Shown here one piece after another: positions 1 through 9,697 of a DNA stretch of 64,000 nt. The notes below the pieces were generated by a model. The model worked only from the letters and a program-made list of their open reading frames with translations, made no database searches and had not been told where the DNA came from. Position 1 is the stretch's first letter. The number at the start of each line of letters is the position of its first letter. The stretch covers positions 4,936,001 to 5,000,000 of the forward strand of contig NZ_JAJOMX010000001.1 of assembly GCF_024699925.1 (NCBI RefSeq). The letters run 5' to 3'. The stretch comes from Mesorhizobium sp. J428. GTDB taxonomy: Bacteria; Pseudomonadota; Alphaproteobacteria; Rhizobiales; Rhizobiaceae. The position numbers and the translations under genes were made by a program.

Positions 1-22
1 GGATCGCTGTAGCCGCGCGCCC

Positions 23-1114
23 TCAGGCTTCGATCTGGACTGTGCCCAGCGGCCGCGAGCAGCAGGCCAGGATATAGCCGTCGGCGATCTCGTCATCGAG
101 GATGCCGCCATTGTGCTGCATGTCCACCGGACCGTCGCACTTGACCTTGCAGGTGCCGCACAGGCCGAATTCGCAGGCCGCCGCGATCCTGACGCCGGCC
201 GAGCGCGCCGTCTGGAGAACCGTCTGGCCGGACAGGCAGGACGCCTCGACACCGGAAAGGCTGAAGGTGATGGGCGTCGCCTCTGCAACCGTGCCATCAG
301 CCGGTGCGGCGACGGGGGGCGCCTCTTCCCCGGCCGGCGCAGCGAAGCTTTCCTGATGATAGCAGGCCATGTCGAAGCCGGCATTGTCTAACATTGCGCG
401 AACCGCCTGCATGAAGGGCTCGGGGCCGCAGCAGAACACTTCCCTGTCCCGGAAATCCGGCGAGAGCAGTGGCAGGCGCACCGCGTCGATGCGGCCCATA
501 TGGCCGAACCAGCTCTCGCGGCTCGACCGTTCCTCGATCAGGAAGCCGAGCGACAGGCCGGGCATCCGGCTGCCGAGAAGCTCGAGTTCCTTGCGGAAGA
601 TAATCTCTTCCGGCCGCCGCGCGCAGTTGACGAAGGCGACGTCCGTCCACGGCGCGCAGTCGTTCAGCCAGCGCAGCATCGACATCATCGGCGTGACGCC
701 GGAGCCCGCCGATATCAAAAGATATTTGGCTGCGGGGTGGCGATGGAGCGTGAAGTCGCCGGCGGGGCCATAAGCCCTCAACAGCGAACCCGGGCGGACA
801 TTCTCGAACATCCAGCGCGTGCCCAGGCTGCCCGGCTGCGCCTTGACGGTCACCGCGATCGAGAACGGCCGCGACGGGCTCGACGACAGCGTGTAGGTGC
901 GCATCAGCGGCTCTTCGCCGACCGGGAGCTCAAGCGTGACGAACTGCCCGGGCTGGTACCGGAACCAGGTCTGGTTGTCCGATCGAAACGTGAACGTCTT
1001 CACCTCCGGTGCCTCGTCCGTCACGCCGATGCATTCCAGCGTCTGCAGACGGTCGTTCCAGGGCGTCATCTCGTCGAGATGACGATAGAGGGACGGGGCG
1101 GCGAAGGCGTTCAT
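23..1114 (-). CDS. gbcB: Ferredoxin reductase component of a Rieske oxygenase (GbcB type)
   Basis: Three-part electron-transfer flavoprotein of 363 residues that would pass electrons from NAD(P)H through FAD to a [2Fe-2S] centre and on to the oxygenase encoded just upstream. The FAD-binding motif RTYTLSSSP lies at residues 72-80 and the nucleotide-binding stretch SAGSGVTPMMSM near 135-146. A C-terminal plant-type ferredoxin domain has Cys314, Cys319, Cys322 and Cys351 or 352. The ATG is preceded by a strong GGGGAGGGGA ribosome site. The domain order matches the reductase of glycine betaine monooxygenase (GbcB), which with GbcA demethylates glycine betaine to dimethylglycine. Substrate is inferred from family only. 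It shares the leader and cobalamin riboswitch of gbcA and ends close to the window edge, so a further operon gene could lie beyond. Confidence 0.82.
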   Translation of the reverse strand: MNAFAAPSLYRHLDEMTPWNDRLQTLECIGVTDEAPEVKTFTFRSDNQTWFRYQPGQFVTLELPVGEEPLMRTYTLSSSPSRPFSIAVTVKAQPGSLGTRWMFENVRPGSLLRAYGPAGDFTLHRHPAAKYLLISAGSGVTPMMSMLRWLNDCAPWTDVAFVNCARRPEEIIFRKELELLGSRMPGLSLGFLIEERSSRESWFGHMGRIDAVRLPLLSPDFRDREVFCCGPEPFMQAVRAMLDNAGFDMACYHQESFAAPAGEEAPPVAAPADGTVAEATPITFSLSGVEASCLSGQTVLQTARSAGVRIAAACEFGLCGTCKVKCDGPVDMQHNGGILDDEIADGYILACCSRPLGTVQIEA

Positions 1115-1193
1115 GGTCCCCTCCCCGTGCTCAGGCGACGCTGCGCAGCGCAGGCTTGCCGCTGCCGGAGAGACGCGGCTCGATAAAGGCGCG

Positions 1194-2495
<1,302 letters not shown>

Positions 2496-2504
2496 TCATC
2501 ATGT

Positions 2505-2682
2505 CCAGGGCTGGTTTCCGGGCTTCGGAGCCGTCCTGTCGGACTGTCTCGACACCTTCCCGGGTTCGGCACCCAGTGGTCTCCCGTCGAGACGTTCAGC
2601 TCCGCTACCGTTGCGGGGGCAGCGCCGGCCTTTCACCGGCTTCCCAATTCTCCGGCGCGTTCATCGCGCGCCGGCACCTCGG
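2505..2682 (-). promoter_or_regulatory. Cobalamin (AdoCbl) riboswitch in the gbcA leader
   Basis: Read on the minus strand this stretch carries the conserved boxes of the cobalamin riboswitch in the right order. A perfect CCGGCGCG/CGCGCCGG stem (about 2653-2678) comes first. Next are GGGAA and GCTGCCCCCGCAAC within 2610-2645, then ACCACTGG (about 2573-2580), and finally GCCCGGAAACCAGCC at about 2509-2524, the box close to the family consensus GCCNGGAGACCTGCC. It lies about 125 nt upstream of the gbcA ATG on the same strand, in a 388-nt gene-free stretch (2379-2766). I see no clear intrinsic terminator between it and the ATG, so control of translation start is as likely as attenuation. The remaining 84 nt up to the DUF922 gene should hold the promoter, but no convincing -35/-10 pair is visible. 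Confidence 0.93.
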
Positions 2683-2766
2683 ACACGCTGATCTAAGCAC
2701 CACCGCTCGATTCCGGGCCGCAGGAAAGCGACATCCACGGGGCAAAAGGCGACAGGACGATGCGGG

Positions 2767-3375
2767 CTACTTCGCCGAGATCAGGGCGCGGTCGTATTTG
2801 AACTGCTGGCCGCCGTCGCCGAACCAGCTCGCATCGAAGCTCGCCTGCTTGCGCTCGTGCCATGCCTGGGACGAGGTCGCCTGCCGCTTCCCCTGCTCCA
2901 CCATCCCGGCGCATTCCCGGCGCGCATCGCCTTTCAACCGCAGAATGTCGCGCTCGACGCGCCTTGCATATTCGAGCGCGATGTCGCGGTGGCGCTTCTC
3001 GTGCCGCCACAGATGCGCTTCGAAAGCGGCCCACGCCTTGCGCACGGAAGCGCTCCCCTTCCCTGTCCACTTCGGGATCCGGTAGATGAACGCGATGTGC
3101 ACATCGAGGCCGGTCACGACGCACCGGGTTCCGCTGACGCCGGCCTTGATGCCGCGCACGTCGAAGGTCATGCTGGTCGTTGCCACCTTGTGGTCGCGCT
3201 GGCCGGTGAGCTTCGGCCCTTTCCTGGCGATCTGCGCATAGATTTCCTGGCCGGTGCGGCCGCTCACCGTGTAGTGGATGGTCTTCTCGCTGTAGGTGAC
3301 TTTGGCGGCCGAGTCGGACAGGCTCGGGGCCGCCAGGAGGACACCAAGGGCGATTGCTCTCAGGCTGGACTTCAC
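2767..3375 (-). CDS. Secreted DUF922-family putative zinc protease
   Basis: A 202-residue protein with an N-terminal signal peptide (about residues 1-23, cleavage after a small-residue stretch) and an HEKRH motif at 125-129, which fits the HExxH zinc-protease signature of DUF922 proteins. It is probably periplasmic. A paralogue of almost the same length (208 residues) with HEESH is encoded at 43567-44193. It is transcribed away from mazG, with which it shares a 67-nt divergent region. No experimental role is known to me; protease activity is inferred from the motif. Confidence 0.7.
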   Translation of the reverse strand: MKSSLRAIALGVLLAAPSLSDSAAKVTYSEKTIHYTVSGRTGQEIYAQIARKGPKLTGQRDHKVATTSMTFDVRGIKAGVSGTRCVVTGLDVHIAFIYRIPKWTGKGSASVRKAWAAFEAHLWRHEKRHRDIALEYARRVERDILRLKGDARRECAGMVEQGKRQATSSQAWHERKQASFDASWFGDGGQQFKYDRALISAK

Positions 3376-3442
3376 GCGTCGTGGTCTCCCGGCTGACCGG
3401 GAGATCCGGTGCGCCGAACCAAATTATTGCGCGTGTGGACAA

Positions 3443-4267
3443 ATGCAACCGTCGAGAGATATCGCCCGCCTCATCGAGATCATGGCCGCGCTGCGGACGC
3501 CAGGCACGGGCTGCGCGTGGGACCTGGAACAGACCTTCGCGACCATCGCGCCCTACACGGTCGAGGAGGCCTACGAAGTCTCCGACGCGATCGCGCGCAA
3601 CGACCTGACCGACCTGCGCGACGAGCTCGGCGATCTGCTTCTCCAGGTCGTATTCCATTCCCGCATCGCGCAGGAGGCGGGCGAATTCGAGTTCGGCGAC
3701 GTCGTCACCGCGATCACCACCAAGATGATCCGCCGTCACCCCCATGTCTTCGGCGATGCGGAGGCACGCGCGGCCGGCTCCGCCAAGGGCCAGTGGGACC
3801 GCATCAAGGCCGAGGAGAAGGCAGAGAAACGGGCGGCACGCATTGCCCGCGGCGAGAATCCGGAGGACCACGGGACGGGTTTCCTCGACGGGATTCCCGT
3901 CGCCCTGCCCTCGCTCACACGCGCGTTGAAGCTGCAGCAGAAGGCGGCGACGGTCGGCTTCGACTGGGGCGCGGCAGCGCCCATCCTTGACAAGATCGAG
4001 GAGGAGATCGGTGAGTTGCGCGCCGCGATGGCCGCCGGACGGCAGAGCGAGATCGCGGAGGAGTTCGGCGACATCCTCTTCGCGGTCGTCAATCTTGGCC
4101 GCCATCTCGACGTCGATGCCGAGGCCGCGCTCGCCGGAACCAACGAAAAATTCCGCTCGCGCTTCCATTTTGTGGAAAAGGCGCTTTCCGACGCGAAATC
4201 AAACCTGAATGATGCATCTCTTCAAGAGATGGAGGAGCTTTGGCAAAAGGCAAAGGAAAGGTCATAA
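3443..4267 (+). CDS. mazG: Nucleoside triphosphate pyrophosphohydrolase MazG
   Basis: Hydrolyses (d)NTPs to monophosphate and pyrophosphate, thought to cleanse the nucleotide pool and dampen ppGpp. The protein has 274 residues, close to E. coli MazG (about 263), with two MazG helical domains. The N-terminal metal motif has Glu41, Glu42, Glu45, Glu61 and Asp64 (EExxE...ELGD). The second copy ([12 protein letters not shown]...EEFGDILFA) lies around residues 185-215. The ATG at 3443 is chosen because the frame upstream has no MazG similarity. It is convergent with hflX, only 16 nt apart, and no terminator hairpin is visible between them. Confidence 0.92.
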   Translation: MQPSRDIARLIEIMAALRTPGTGCAWDLEQTFATIAPYTVEEAYEVSDAIARNDLTDLRDELGDLLLQVVFHSRIAQEAGEFEFGDVVTAITTKMIRRHPHVFGDAEARAAGSAKGQWDRIKAEEKAEKRAARIARGENPEDHGTGFLDGIPVALPSLTRALKLQQKAATVGFDWGAAAPILDKIEEEIGELRAAMAAGRQSEIAEEFGDILFAVVNLGRHLDVDAEAALAGTNEKFRSRFHFVEKALSDAKSNLNDASLQEMEELWQKAKERS

Positions 4268-4283
4268 TAGGCTGATTCAGCAC

Positions 4284-5666
4284 CTATTTCTGCCCGACCT
4301 TCGCGTTAAATTCGGCCAGCGCTGCAGGTGTTGCGCGAAGTTCGAGCGTTACCGACCCGTCATCATTGTCTTTTCGGGACTGGATCGCCGCGTTGCGGTA
4401 GAGCCAGTCGATCGAGCCGAGCTGCTCCGGCGCGAGGACAATCGTGGCGAGCGTCAGCGCGCCGGATATCCGCGCCTCCATCAGGTCCAGCAGCTGCGAA
4501 ATGCCTTCGCCGGTGACAGCGGAGATCGCGATGGGCGGTTCCTTGTCCGGCGCGCGGCCCTCTTCGAGCAGGCGATGCCGGGTGCCCTCTTCCAGCAGGT
4601 CGATCTTGTTCCAGACCTCGATCACATGGCGGCTGTCCGATGCGTCGACGCCGAGATCGCCGAGAATGCGCTCCACGTCCTCGGCCTGAGCTGCGGTGTC
4701 GGGATCGGAAATGTCACGCAGGTGCAGCACGAGATCGGCCTCCACCACCTCTTCCAGGGTGGCGCGGAAGGCCGCGACCAGATGGGTCGGCAGGTCGGAG
4801 ATGAAGCCCACCGTGTCGGAAAGGATGACGATCGTCCCGTGCGGCAGCCGCACCCGGCGCAACGTCGGGTCGAGCGTAGCGAACAGCATGTCCTCGGCCA
4901 GCACCCCTGCCCCGGTCAGCCGGTTGAACAGGGTGGACTTGCCGGCATTGGTGTAGCCGACGATGGCGACGATCGGATAAGGCACCTTCTTGCGCTTTGC
5001 TCGGTGCAGCTCGCGCGTGCGCTTGACCGTTTCCAGTTCGCGCTTCAGCCGCAGGATCTTCTCCTGCAGGATGCGCCTGTCGGCCTCGATCTGGGTTTCG
5101 CCGGGGCCTCCGAGGAAGCCCGCGCCGCCGCGCTGGCGCTCAAGGTGCGTCCAGCTGCGGACCAGCCGGCCCTTTTGATAATTCAGATGCGCGAGCTCTA
5201 CCTGGAGCGAACCCTCCTTGGTGCGGGCGCGCCTGCCGAAGATTTCGAGGATGATGCCGGTGCGATCAAGCACCTTGGCCTTCAGTTCCTTTTCGAGGTT
5301 GCGCTGCTGCACCGGTGTGAGCGGGTGGTCGACGATCACCAGCTCGGCCTTCTTCTCCGCCACGACGGCCGCGAGGTCCTCGATCTTGCCGCTGCCGATC
5401 AGCGTCGCGGGACGCGGGTCGGCAACCGTCACGATTTCGGTGTGGACGGGTTCAAGGTCGATCGCGAGCGCAAGCCCGACTGCCTCATCATGCCTGGCTT
5501 GGGGAGAGCGCGACAGTCTCGGGCGAGAAAGCGAATCACCGCCCTCATCAGTGCGCGGATGACGCGTCAGCACCGGCACCACGACCACAGCGCGGCCAGT
5601 GCTTTCGGGAACAGCCTCCGCGGGTCCGGCTTTGCGGCCCCGCGGCTTGTCGCCGGTTTCGCTCAA
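4284..5666 (-). CDS. hflX: Ribosome-associated GTPase HflX
   Basis: GTPase that splits or rescues stalled ribosomes. It has 460 residues: a glycine-rich N-terminal HflX domain ([14 protein letters not shown] about 181-194), a helical linker, then the G domain with P-loop GYTNAGKS at 237-244 and DTVGF as G3. The start is unusual. The only start codon that keeps the conserved N-terminal region is TTG, lying directly after the hfq stop (TGA-TTG), so initiation probably depends on ribosomes finishing hfq. hfq-hflX order is conserved in proteobacteria. Confidence 0.93.
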   Translation of the reverse strand: MSETGDKPRGRKAGPAEAVPESTGRAVVVVPVLTRHPRTDEGGDSLSRPRLSRSPQARHDEAVGLALAIDLEPVHTEIVTVADPRPATLIGSGKIEDLAAVVAEKKAELVIVDHPLTPVQQRNLEKELKAKVLDRTGIILEIFGRRARTKEGSLQVELAHLNYQKGRLVRSWTHLERQRGGAGFLGGPGETQIEADRRILQEKILRLKRELETVKRTRELHRAKRKKVPYPIVAIVGYTNAGKSTLFNRLTGAGVLAEDMLFATLDPTLRRVRLPHGTIVILSDTVGFISDLPTHLVAAFRATLEEVVEADLVLHLRDISDPDTAAQAEDVERILGDLGVDASDSRHVIEVWNKIDLLEEGTRHRLLEEGRAPDKEPPIAISAVTGEGISQLLDLMEARISGALTLATIVLAPEQLGSIDWLYRNAAIQSRKDNDDGSVTLELRATPAALAEFNAKVGQK

Positions 5667-5906
5667 TCAGGCGCCTTCTTCGCCGTCGAACATCTGCACC
5701 GGCTGGCTCGGCATGATCGTGGAGATCGCGTGCTTGTAAACAAGCTGCGAATGTCCGTCACGGCGCAGCAGAACGCAGAAATTGTCGAACGATGTCACGA
5801 CGCCCGTAAGCTTGACGCCGTTGATCAGGAAGATGGTCAGGGGGTTTTTGCTCTTGCGAACCGAGTTAAGGAACAGGTCCTGGAGGTTCTGCGATCGTTC
5901 CGCCAT
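5667..5906 (-). CDS. hfq: RNA chaperone Hfq
   Basis: Hexameric Sm-like protein that pairs small RNAs with mRNAs. It is 79 residues long, the compact alphaproteobacterial form. Sm1 covers [19 protein letters not shown] through [13 protein letters not shown], and Sm2 contains the YKHAIST signature with the conserved Lys-His pair. It has its own promoter upstream (5945-5973) and is followed without spacing by hflX. Identity is secure. Confidence 0.97.
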   Translation of the reverse strand: MAERSQNLQDLFLNSVRKSKNPLTIFLINGVKLTGVVTSFDNFCVLLRRDGHSQLVYKHAISTIMPSQPVQMFDGEEGA

Positions 5907-5944
5907 TTTTCTTATCTTTCACCTTGCCCGCAAGTTCACCGACA

Positions 5945-5973
5945 GTAGCACCGAACAAGACCGGGCTTGTCAA
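5945..5973 (-). promoter_or_regulatory. Sigma-70 type promoter of hfq-hflX
   Basis: On the minus strand TTGACA (5968-5973), a 17-nt spacer and TGCTAC (5945-5950) form a good housekeeping promoter. The -35 box is perfect and the -10 has T, A and C in the usual alphaproteobacterial places. Transcription would start near 5938, about 30 nt before the hfq ATG at 5906. This is a motif match only. Confidence 0.6.
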
Positions 5974-6060
5974 GCGTCGCGGACCTGAATCCGGCGCATG
6001 GCAACCCTGCGTTTCGGTGGGGAACTCGACATCGAGCCATGAGGGCTCTGGATGCGGTTA

Positions 6061-6921
6061 TCAGGCCGGAGTCTTTTCCGCAACGTCAAAAAACGCCTGC
6101 CGCAGCGATTGGACGACCGAGCCCGGATGGCCATTGGCGATCGGAGACCCGTCTACCTCCACGACCGGCATCGCGATGGTGGTGGCGGAACTGATGAAGG
6201 CTTCGCGGGCAGCCTTCGCCTCGGCAACGGAGAAGCCGCGCTCCTCGATCCTCAGCCCCAGTTTCGCGGCGACCTCGAACAGGGTGGTGCGCGTGATGCC
6301 GCGCAGGATGCCGTGCTCCGCAGGCCTCGTGACCAGGCAACCGTCCTTGGTTATGATCCAGGCGTTCGACGACCCGCCTTCCTTGACGTTGCCGTCGGCG
6401 TCCACGAACCACGCTTCCTGCGCGCCGGCCTCCTTCGCTGCCTGCTTGGCAAGCACGTTGGGCAGCAGCCCGACAGACTTGATGTCGACGCGATCCCAGC
6501 GGTTTTCCGGCAGGGTGATCACCTTGATGCCCGTCTCGGCGCGCCTGGCGGCAAGAGCCGGATCGACTTTCTTCGCAGTCACGACGACGGCCGGGACGGT
6601 GTCTTCCGGGAACACGAAGTCCCGGCTGGCCACCCCCCGCGTCACCTGCACATAGACTAGGCCGTTTTGGACGCCATTGCGGGTCACCACCTCGCGCATG
6701 ACCATCACCAGCGCGGAGCGATGCATGGGCCAGCCGATCCGCAGCTCGCGCAGCGACCGATCGAGCCGGTCGAGATGGCGCGTCATGTCCATGAGGTTTC
6801 CGCGCGCGACCTCGCAGACTTCGTAGACCCCATCCGCGAACTGGTAGCCGCGGTCCTCGATATGGATAGCGGCGTCCCGATGCGGAACATAGCGGCCGTT
6901 GACGTAGGCGATGCGAGGCAT
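6061..6921 (-). CDS. D-amino-acid transaminase (PLP fold type IV)
   Basis: A 286-residue class IV aminotransferase. The PLP-binding lysine is Lys148 in VDIKSVGLLPNV, and YVNGRYVPHRDAAIHIEDRGYQFADG at the N-terminus is typical of the D-alanine aminotransferase branch. It would interconvert D-alanine and D-glutamate for peptidoglycan, or act on other D-amino acids. It follows trkA by 34 nt and precedes hfq, a gene order also found in other rhizobia. A branched-chain or aminodeoxychorismate-lyase role is less likely given the D-AAT-like N-terminus. Confidence 0.85.
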   Translation of the reverse strand: MPRIAYVNGRYVPHRDAAIHIEDRGYQFADGVYEVCEVARGNLMDMTRHLDRLDRSLRELRIGWPMHRSALVMVMREVVTRNGVQNGLVYVQVTRGVASRDFVFPEDTVPAVVVTAKKVDPALAARRAETGIKVITLPENRWDRVDIKSVGLLPNVLAKQAAKEAGAQEAWFVDADGNVKEGGSSNAWIITKDGCLVTRPAEHGILRGITRTTLFEVAAKLGLRIEERGFSVAEAKAAREAFISSATTIAMPVVEVDGSPIANGHPGSVVQSLRQAFFDVAEKTPA

Positions 6922-6955
6922 TGTTGCTCCTTGGAGGGGTTGGAACGGCCGGTGA

Positions 6956-8332
6956 TCAGAAGAATTCGAGGCTGACGCGGAACATCTGTTCCACCTGCCG
7001 GACCTCGTTCGCCATAGCGAAGATCACAACGCGATCCTTTGGTTTGATCCGCATGGCGCCATCCGGCTTCAACACCTGCCCGTCGCGGTAGATCGCGCCG
7101 ATGCGCATGCCCGACGGCAGGTCTGCGTCTCGCAGCTGCGGACCGACCAGGGGCGAGGTTTCCAGCGCTTCCGCCTCGATGATCTCGGCAGCCCCCTTCT
7201 GGACGCTGTGGACGGCCCGGATGCGCCCGCGCCGCACATGCTGCAGCACACGTGAGATCGTCACGTTGCGGGGGTTGATGTAGGCATCGACGCCGATGGT
7301 CTTGGTGAGGTCGTGGTAGGACGGATTGTTGATCAAGGCGAGGTTCGACTTGCAGCCGAGCCGCTTGGCCATCACGCTCGACAGGATATTGACCTGATCG
7401 TTGTTGGTCAGCGCCACCATCAGGTCGGCCGCCTCGATGTCGGCCTCCAGCAGCAGCTTTTGGTCGAGCGCGCTGCCATGCAGCACGACGGTCTTCCGCA
7501 ACTGGTCGGCGATGGCAATCGCGCGCTCGCGCGTGTTCTCGATCAGCTTTACGCGGGTGCGGATCTGCCGCTGCTCCAGCGCCCTGGCCACGTAGAGGCC
7601 GATATTGCCGCCGCCGGCAATGACGATCCGCGACGCCTCGGTCTCCTCGTGCCCAAACAGACCGAGCGTGCGGCGCACCTGGTCCTTGGTCGTCACGACA
7701 TAAGCGAGGTCGCCCGCGAGCAGCTGGTCGCTGGAATGCGGCACAAAGAGCTTCCCATTGCGGCTGACGCCGACGACGGTCGACGGCAGGTCGGGAAACA
7801 GCTCGCTCAACTGGGCGAGCGGCGTATTGATGACCGGGCATTCCTCCAGGCACTCGATCGCGACCATGGCGACCTTACTGTCGGCGAAGCGCACGACATC
7901 GGTCGCGCCGGGCAGCGCGATGCGGCGCAGCACCATTTCGCCCACTTCGAGCTCGGGTGAGATCACCACGTCGATCGGCAGGTGCTCGCGCGAGAACAGG
8001 TCCTGGTAGTGCGGCCGCAGATAGGACTGCGAACGGATGCGCGCGATCTTGGTCGGCACGTTGAACAGCGAGTGCGCGACCTTGCAGGCGATCATGTTCA
8101 CTTCGTCGTAGAGCGTGACGGCGATGACCATGTCCGCCTCGGCGGCGCCCGCGGCCTCGAGCACGTCCGGATGCGCGCCGTGGCCGACAATGCCGCGCAC
8201 GTCGAGCGAATCGCGGATCGCGCCGATCAGCTCGGGCGAGGTATCGATGACGGAGACATCGTTGCGCTCCGCCGCCAGGCGTTCCGCGATGCCGTATCCT
8301 ACCTGTCCAGCACCGCAGATGATGACGCGCAT
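6956..8332 (-). CDS. trkA: Trk potassium uptake regulator TrkA
   Basis: Peripheral membrane NAD(H)-binding subunit that gates TrkH/TrkG potassium channels. It has 458 residues with two tandem RCK units: the first Rossmann fold starts with GAGQVGYGIAERL at residues 6-18, the second with GGGNIGLYVARALE near 240. Each is followed by a TrkA-C domain. It lies 3 nt after ntrX in the same direction, so it is probably cotranscribed with the ntrYX system. No TrkH gene is present in the window. Confidence 0.95.
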   Translation of the reverse strand: MRVIICGAGQVGYGIAERLAAERNDVSVIDTSPELIGAIRDSLDVRGIVGHGAHPDVLEAAGAAEADMVIAVTLYDEVNMIACKVAHSLFNVPTKIARIRSQSYLRPHYQDLFSREHLPIDVVISPELEVGEMVLRRIALPGATDVVRFADSKVAMVAIECLEECPVINTPLAQLSELFPDLPSTVVGVSRNGKLFVPHSSDQLLAGDLAYVVTTKDQVRRTLGLFGHEETEASRIVIAGGGNIGLYVARALEQRQIRTRVKLIENTRERAIAIADQLRKTVVLHGSALDQKLLLEADIEAADLMVALTNNDQVNILSSVMAKRLGCKSNLALINNPSYHDLTKTIGVDAYINPRNVTISRVLQHVRRGRIRAVHSVQKGAAEIIEAEALETSPLVGPQLRDADLPSGMRIGAIYRDGQVLKPDGAMRIKPKDRVVIFAMANEVRQVEQMFRVSLEFF

Positions 8333-8335
8333 AGA

Positions 8336-9697
8336 TCAGACTCCGAGCGACTTCAGCTTCCGGTGAAGCGCGGAGCGTTCCATACCAATGAACTCGGCCG
8401 TGCGCGAGATGTTGCCGCCGAAACGGTTGATCTGCGCGATGAGATATTCCTTCTCGAAGAGTTCGCGGGCCTCGCGCAGCGGCAGGGCCATGATGTGCTG
8501 GTCAGACTGGTTCGGGGCTCTTGGCATCACGTCGCCGATCTCCGCCGGCAGAAGGTCCGCCGTGATCGGTGCGTCGACGTCGTCGCCGCGCGCCAGGATC
8601 ATCAGGCGCTCGACATTGTTGCGCAGCTGGCGGACGTTTCCGGGCCAGTTGTGCGCCTGGAGCACGGCCATCGCATCGTCGCCCATGCGACGCGGCTTGA
8701 TGCCGGCCTGGGCGCCGACAATCTCCATGAAATGGTGCACCAGCAGCGGAATGTCCTCGCGCCGCTCGGACAGGCCCGGCACCGGAACCGGCACGACGGC
8801 GAGACGGTGATAGAGGTCCTCGCGGAAGCGCCCGTCGGCGATCATCGCCTCCAGATTGTGGGCGGTCGACGAAATGATGCGCACGTCGACCTTGACGCGC
8901 TTCGTGCCCCCTACCCGCTCGAACTGCTGGTCGACGAGGACGCGCAGGATCTTGTTCTGCGTCTCGCGCGGCATGTCGGCCACCTCGTCGAGATAGAGGA
9001 TGCCGCGATGGGCTTCCTCCAAAGCGCCGATCTTGCGCTCGACGCCGTTCGCCTCGGTGCCGAACAGCTCGATCTCCATCCGTTCCGGCGTCATCGACGC
9101 GGAGTTGACGGAAACAAAAGGCCCGCCGGCGCGGGCCGAATGGGCGTGTATCGCGCGCGCCACCATCTCCTTGCCGGAGCCGGAAGGCCCGATGATCATG
9201 ACGCGGCTGTTGGTCGGTGCGACGCGCTCGATCGTCTGGCGAAGCTGATTCATCGCCGTCGAGGTGCCGATCAGGTCGAAGGTGTCGCCGGTGCGCCGCT
9301 TCATGTCCGAAACCTCGCGGCGCAGCTTCGACGTTTCCAGTGCACGCTCAGCGATCAGGATAAGGCGATCCGCCTTGAACGGCTTCTCGATGAAATCGTA
9401 CGCGCCGCGCCGAATCGCCGACACCGCGGTCTCGATATTGCCGTGGCCCGAGATCATCACGACCGGCAGCTCGGGATGGATCGCCTTGATTTCGTCGAGC
9501 AGGGCAAGGCCGTCGAGACGCGAGCCCTGCAGCCAAATGTCGAGAAAGACGAGGCGGGGCATCCGGTCCGAGATCGACGCCAGCGCGCTGTCAGCATCGT
9601 GCGCGATGCGCGTTTCATGGCCCTCGTCGCCGAGGATGCCGGCCACGAGTTCGCGGATGTCCTGTTCATCGTCAACGATCAGGATGTCAGACGCCAT
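8336..9697 (-). CDS. ntrX: Nitrogen regulatory response regulator NtrX
   Basis: NtrC-family regulator paired with NtrY. The receiver domain has Asp53 as phosphoacceptor (VFLDIWLQG), followed by an AAA+ domain (Walker A GPSGSGKE about 170-177; Walker B LYLDEVAD) and a Fis-type helix-turn-helix at the C-terminus (ISRTAEFIGMERSALHRKL). The GAFTGA loop that contacts sigma-54 is absent: the corresponding segment reads ELFGTEANGVERKIGALEEA. This fits the NtrX branch and argues against direct sigma-54 activation. It overlaps ntrY by 11 nt, so translation is coupled. Confidence 0.95.
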   Translation of the reverse strand: MASDILIVDDEQDIRELVAGILGDEGHETRIAHDADSALASISDRMPRLVFLDIWLQGSRLDGLALLDEIKAIHPELPVVMISGHGNIETAVSAIRRGAYDFIEKPFKADRLILIAERALETSKLRREVSDMKRRTGDTFDLIGTSTAMNQLRQTIERVAPTNSRVMIIGPSGSGKEMVARAIHAHSARAGGPFVSVNSASMTPERMEIELFGTEANGVERKIGALEEAHRGILYLDEVADMPRETQNKILRVLVDQQFERVGGTKRVKVDVRIISSTAHNLEAMIADGRFREDLYHRLAVVPVPVPGLSERREDIPLLVHHFMEIVGAQAGIKPRRMGDDAMAVLQAHNWPGNVRQLRNNVERLMILARGDDVDAPITADLLPAEIGDVMPRAPNQSDQHIMALPLREARELFEKEYLIAQINRFGGNISRTAEFIGMERSALHRKLKSLGV

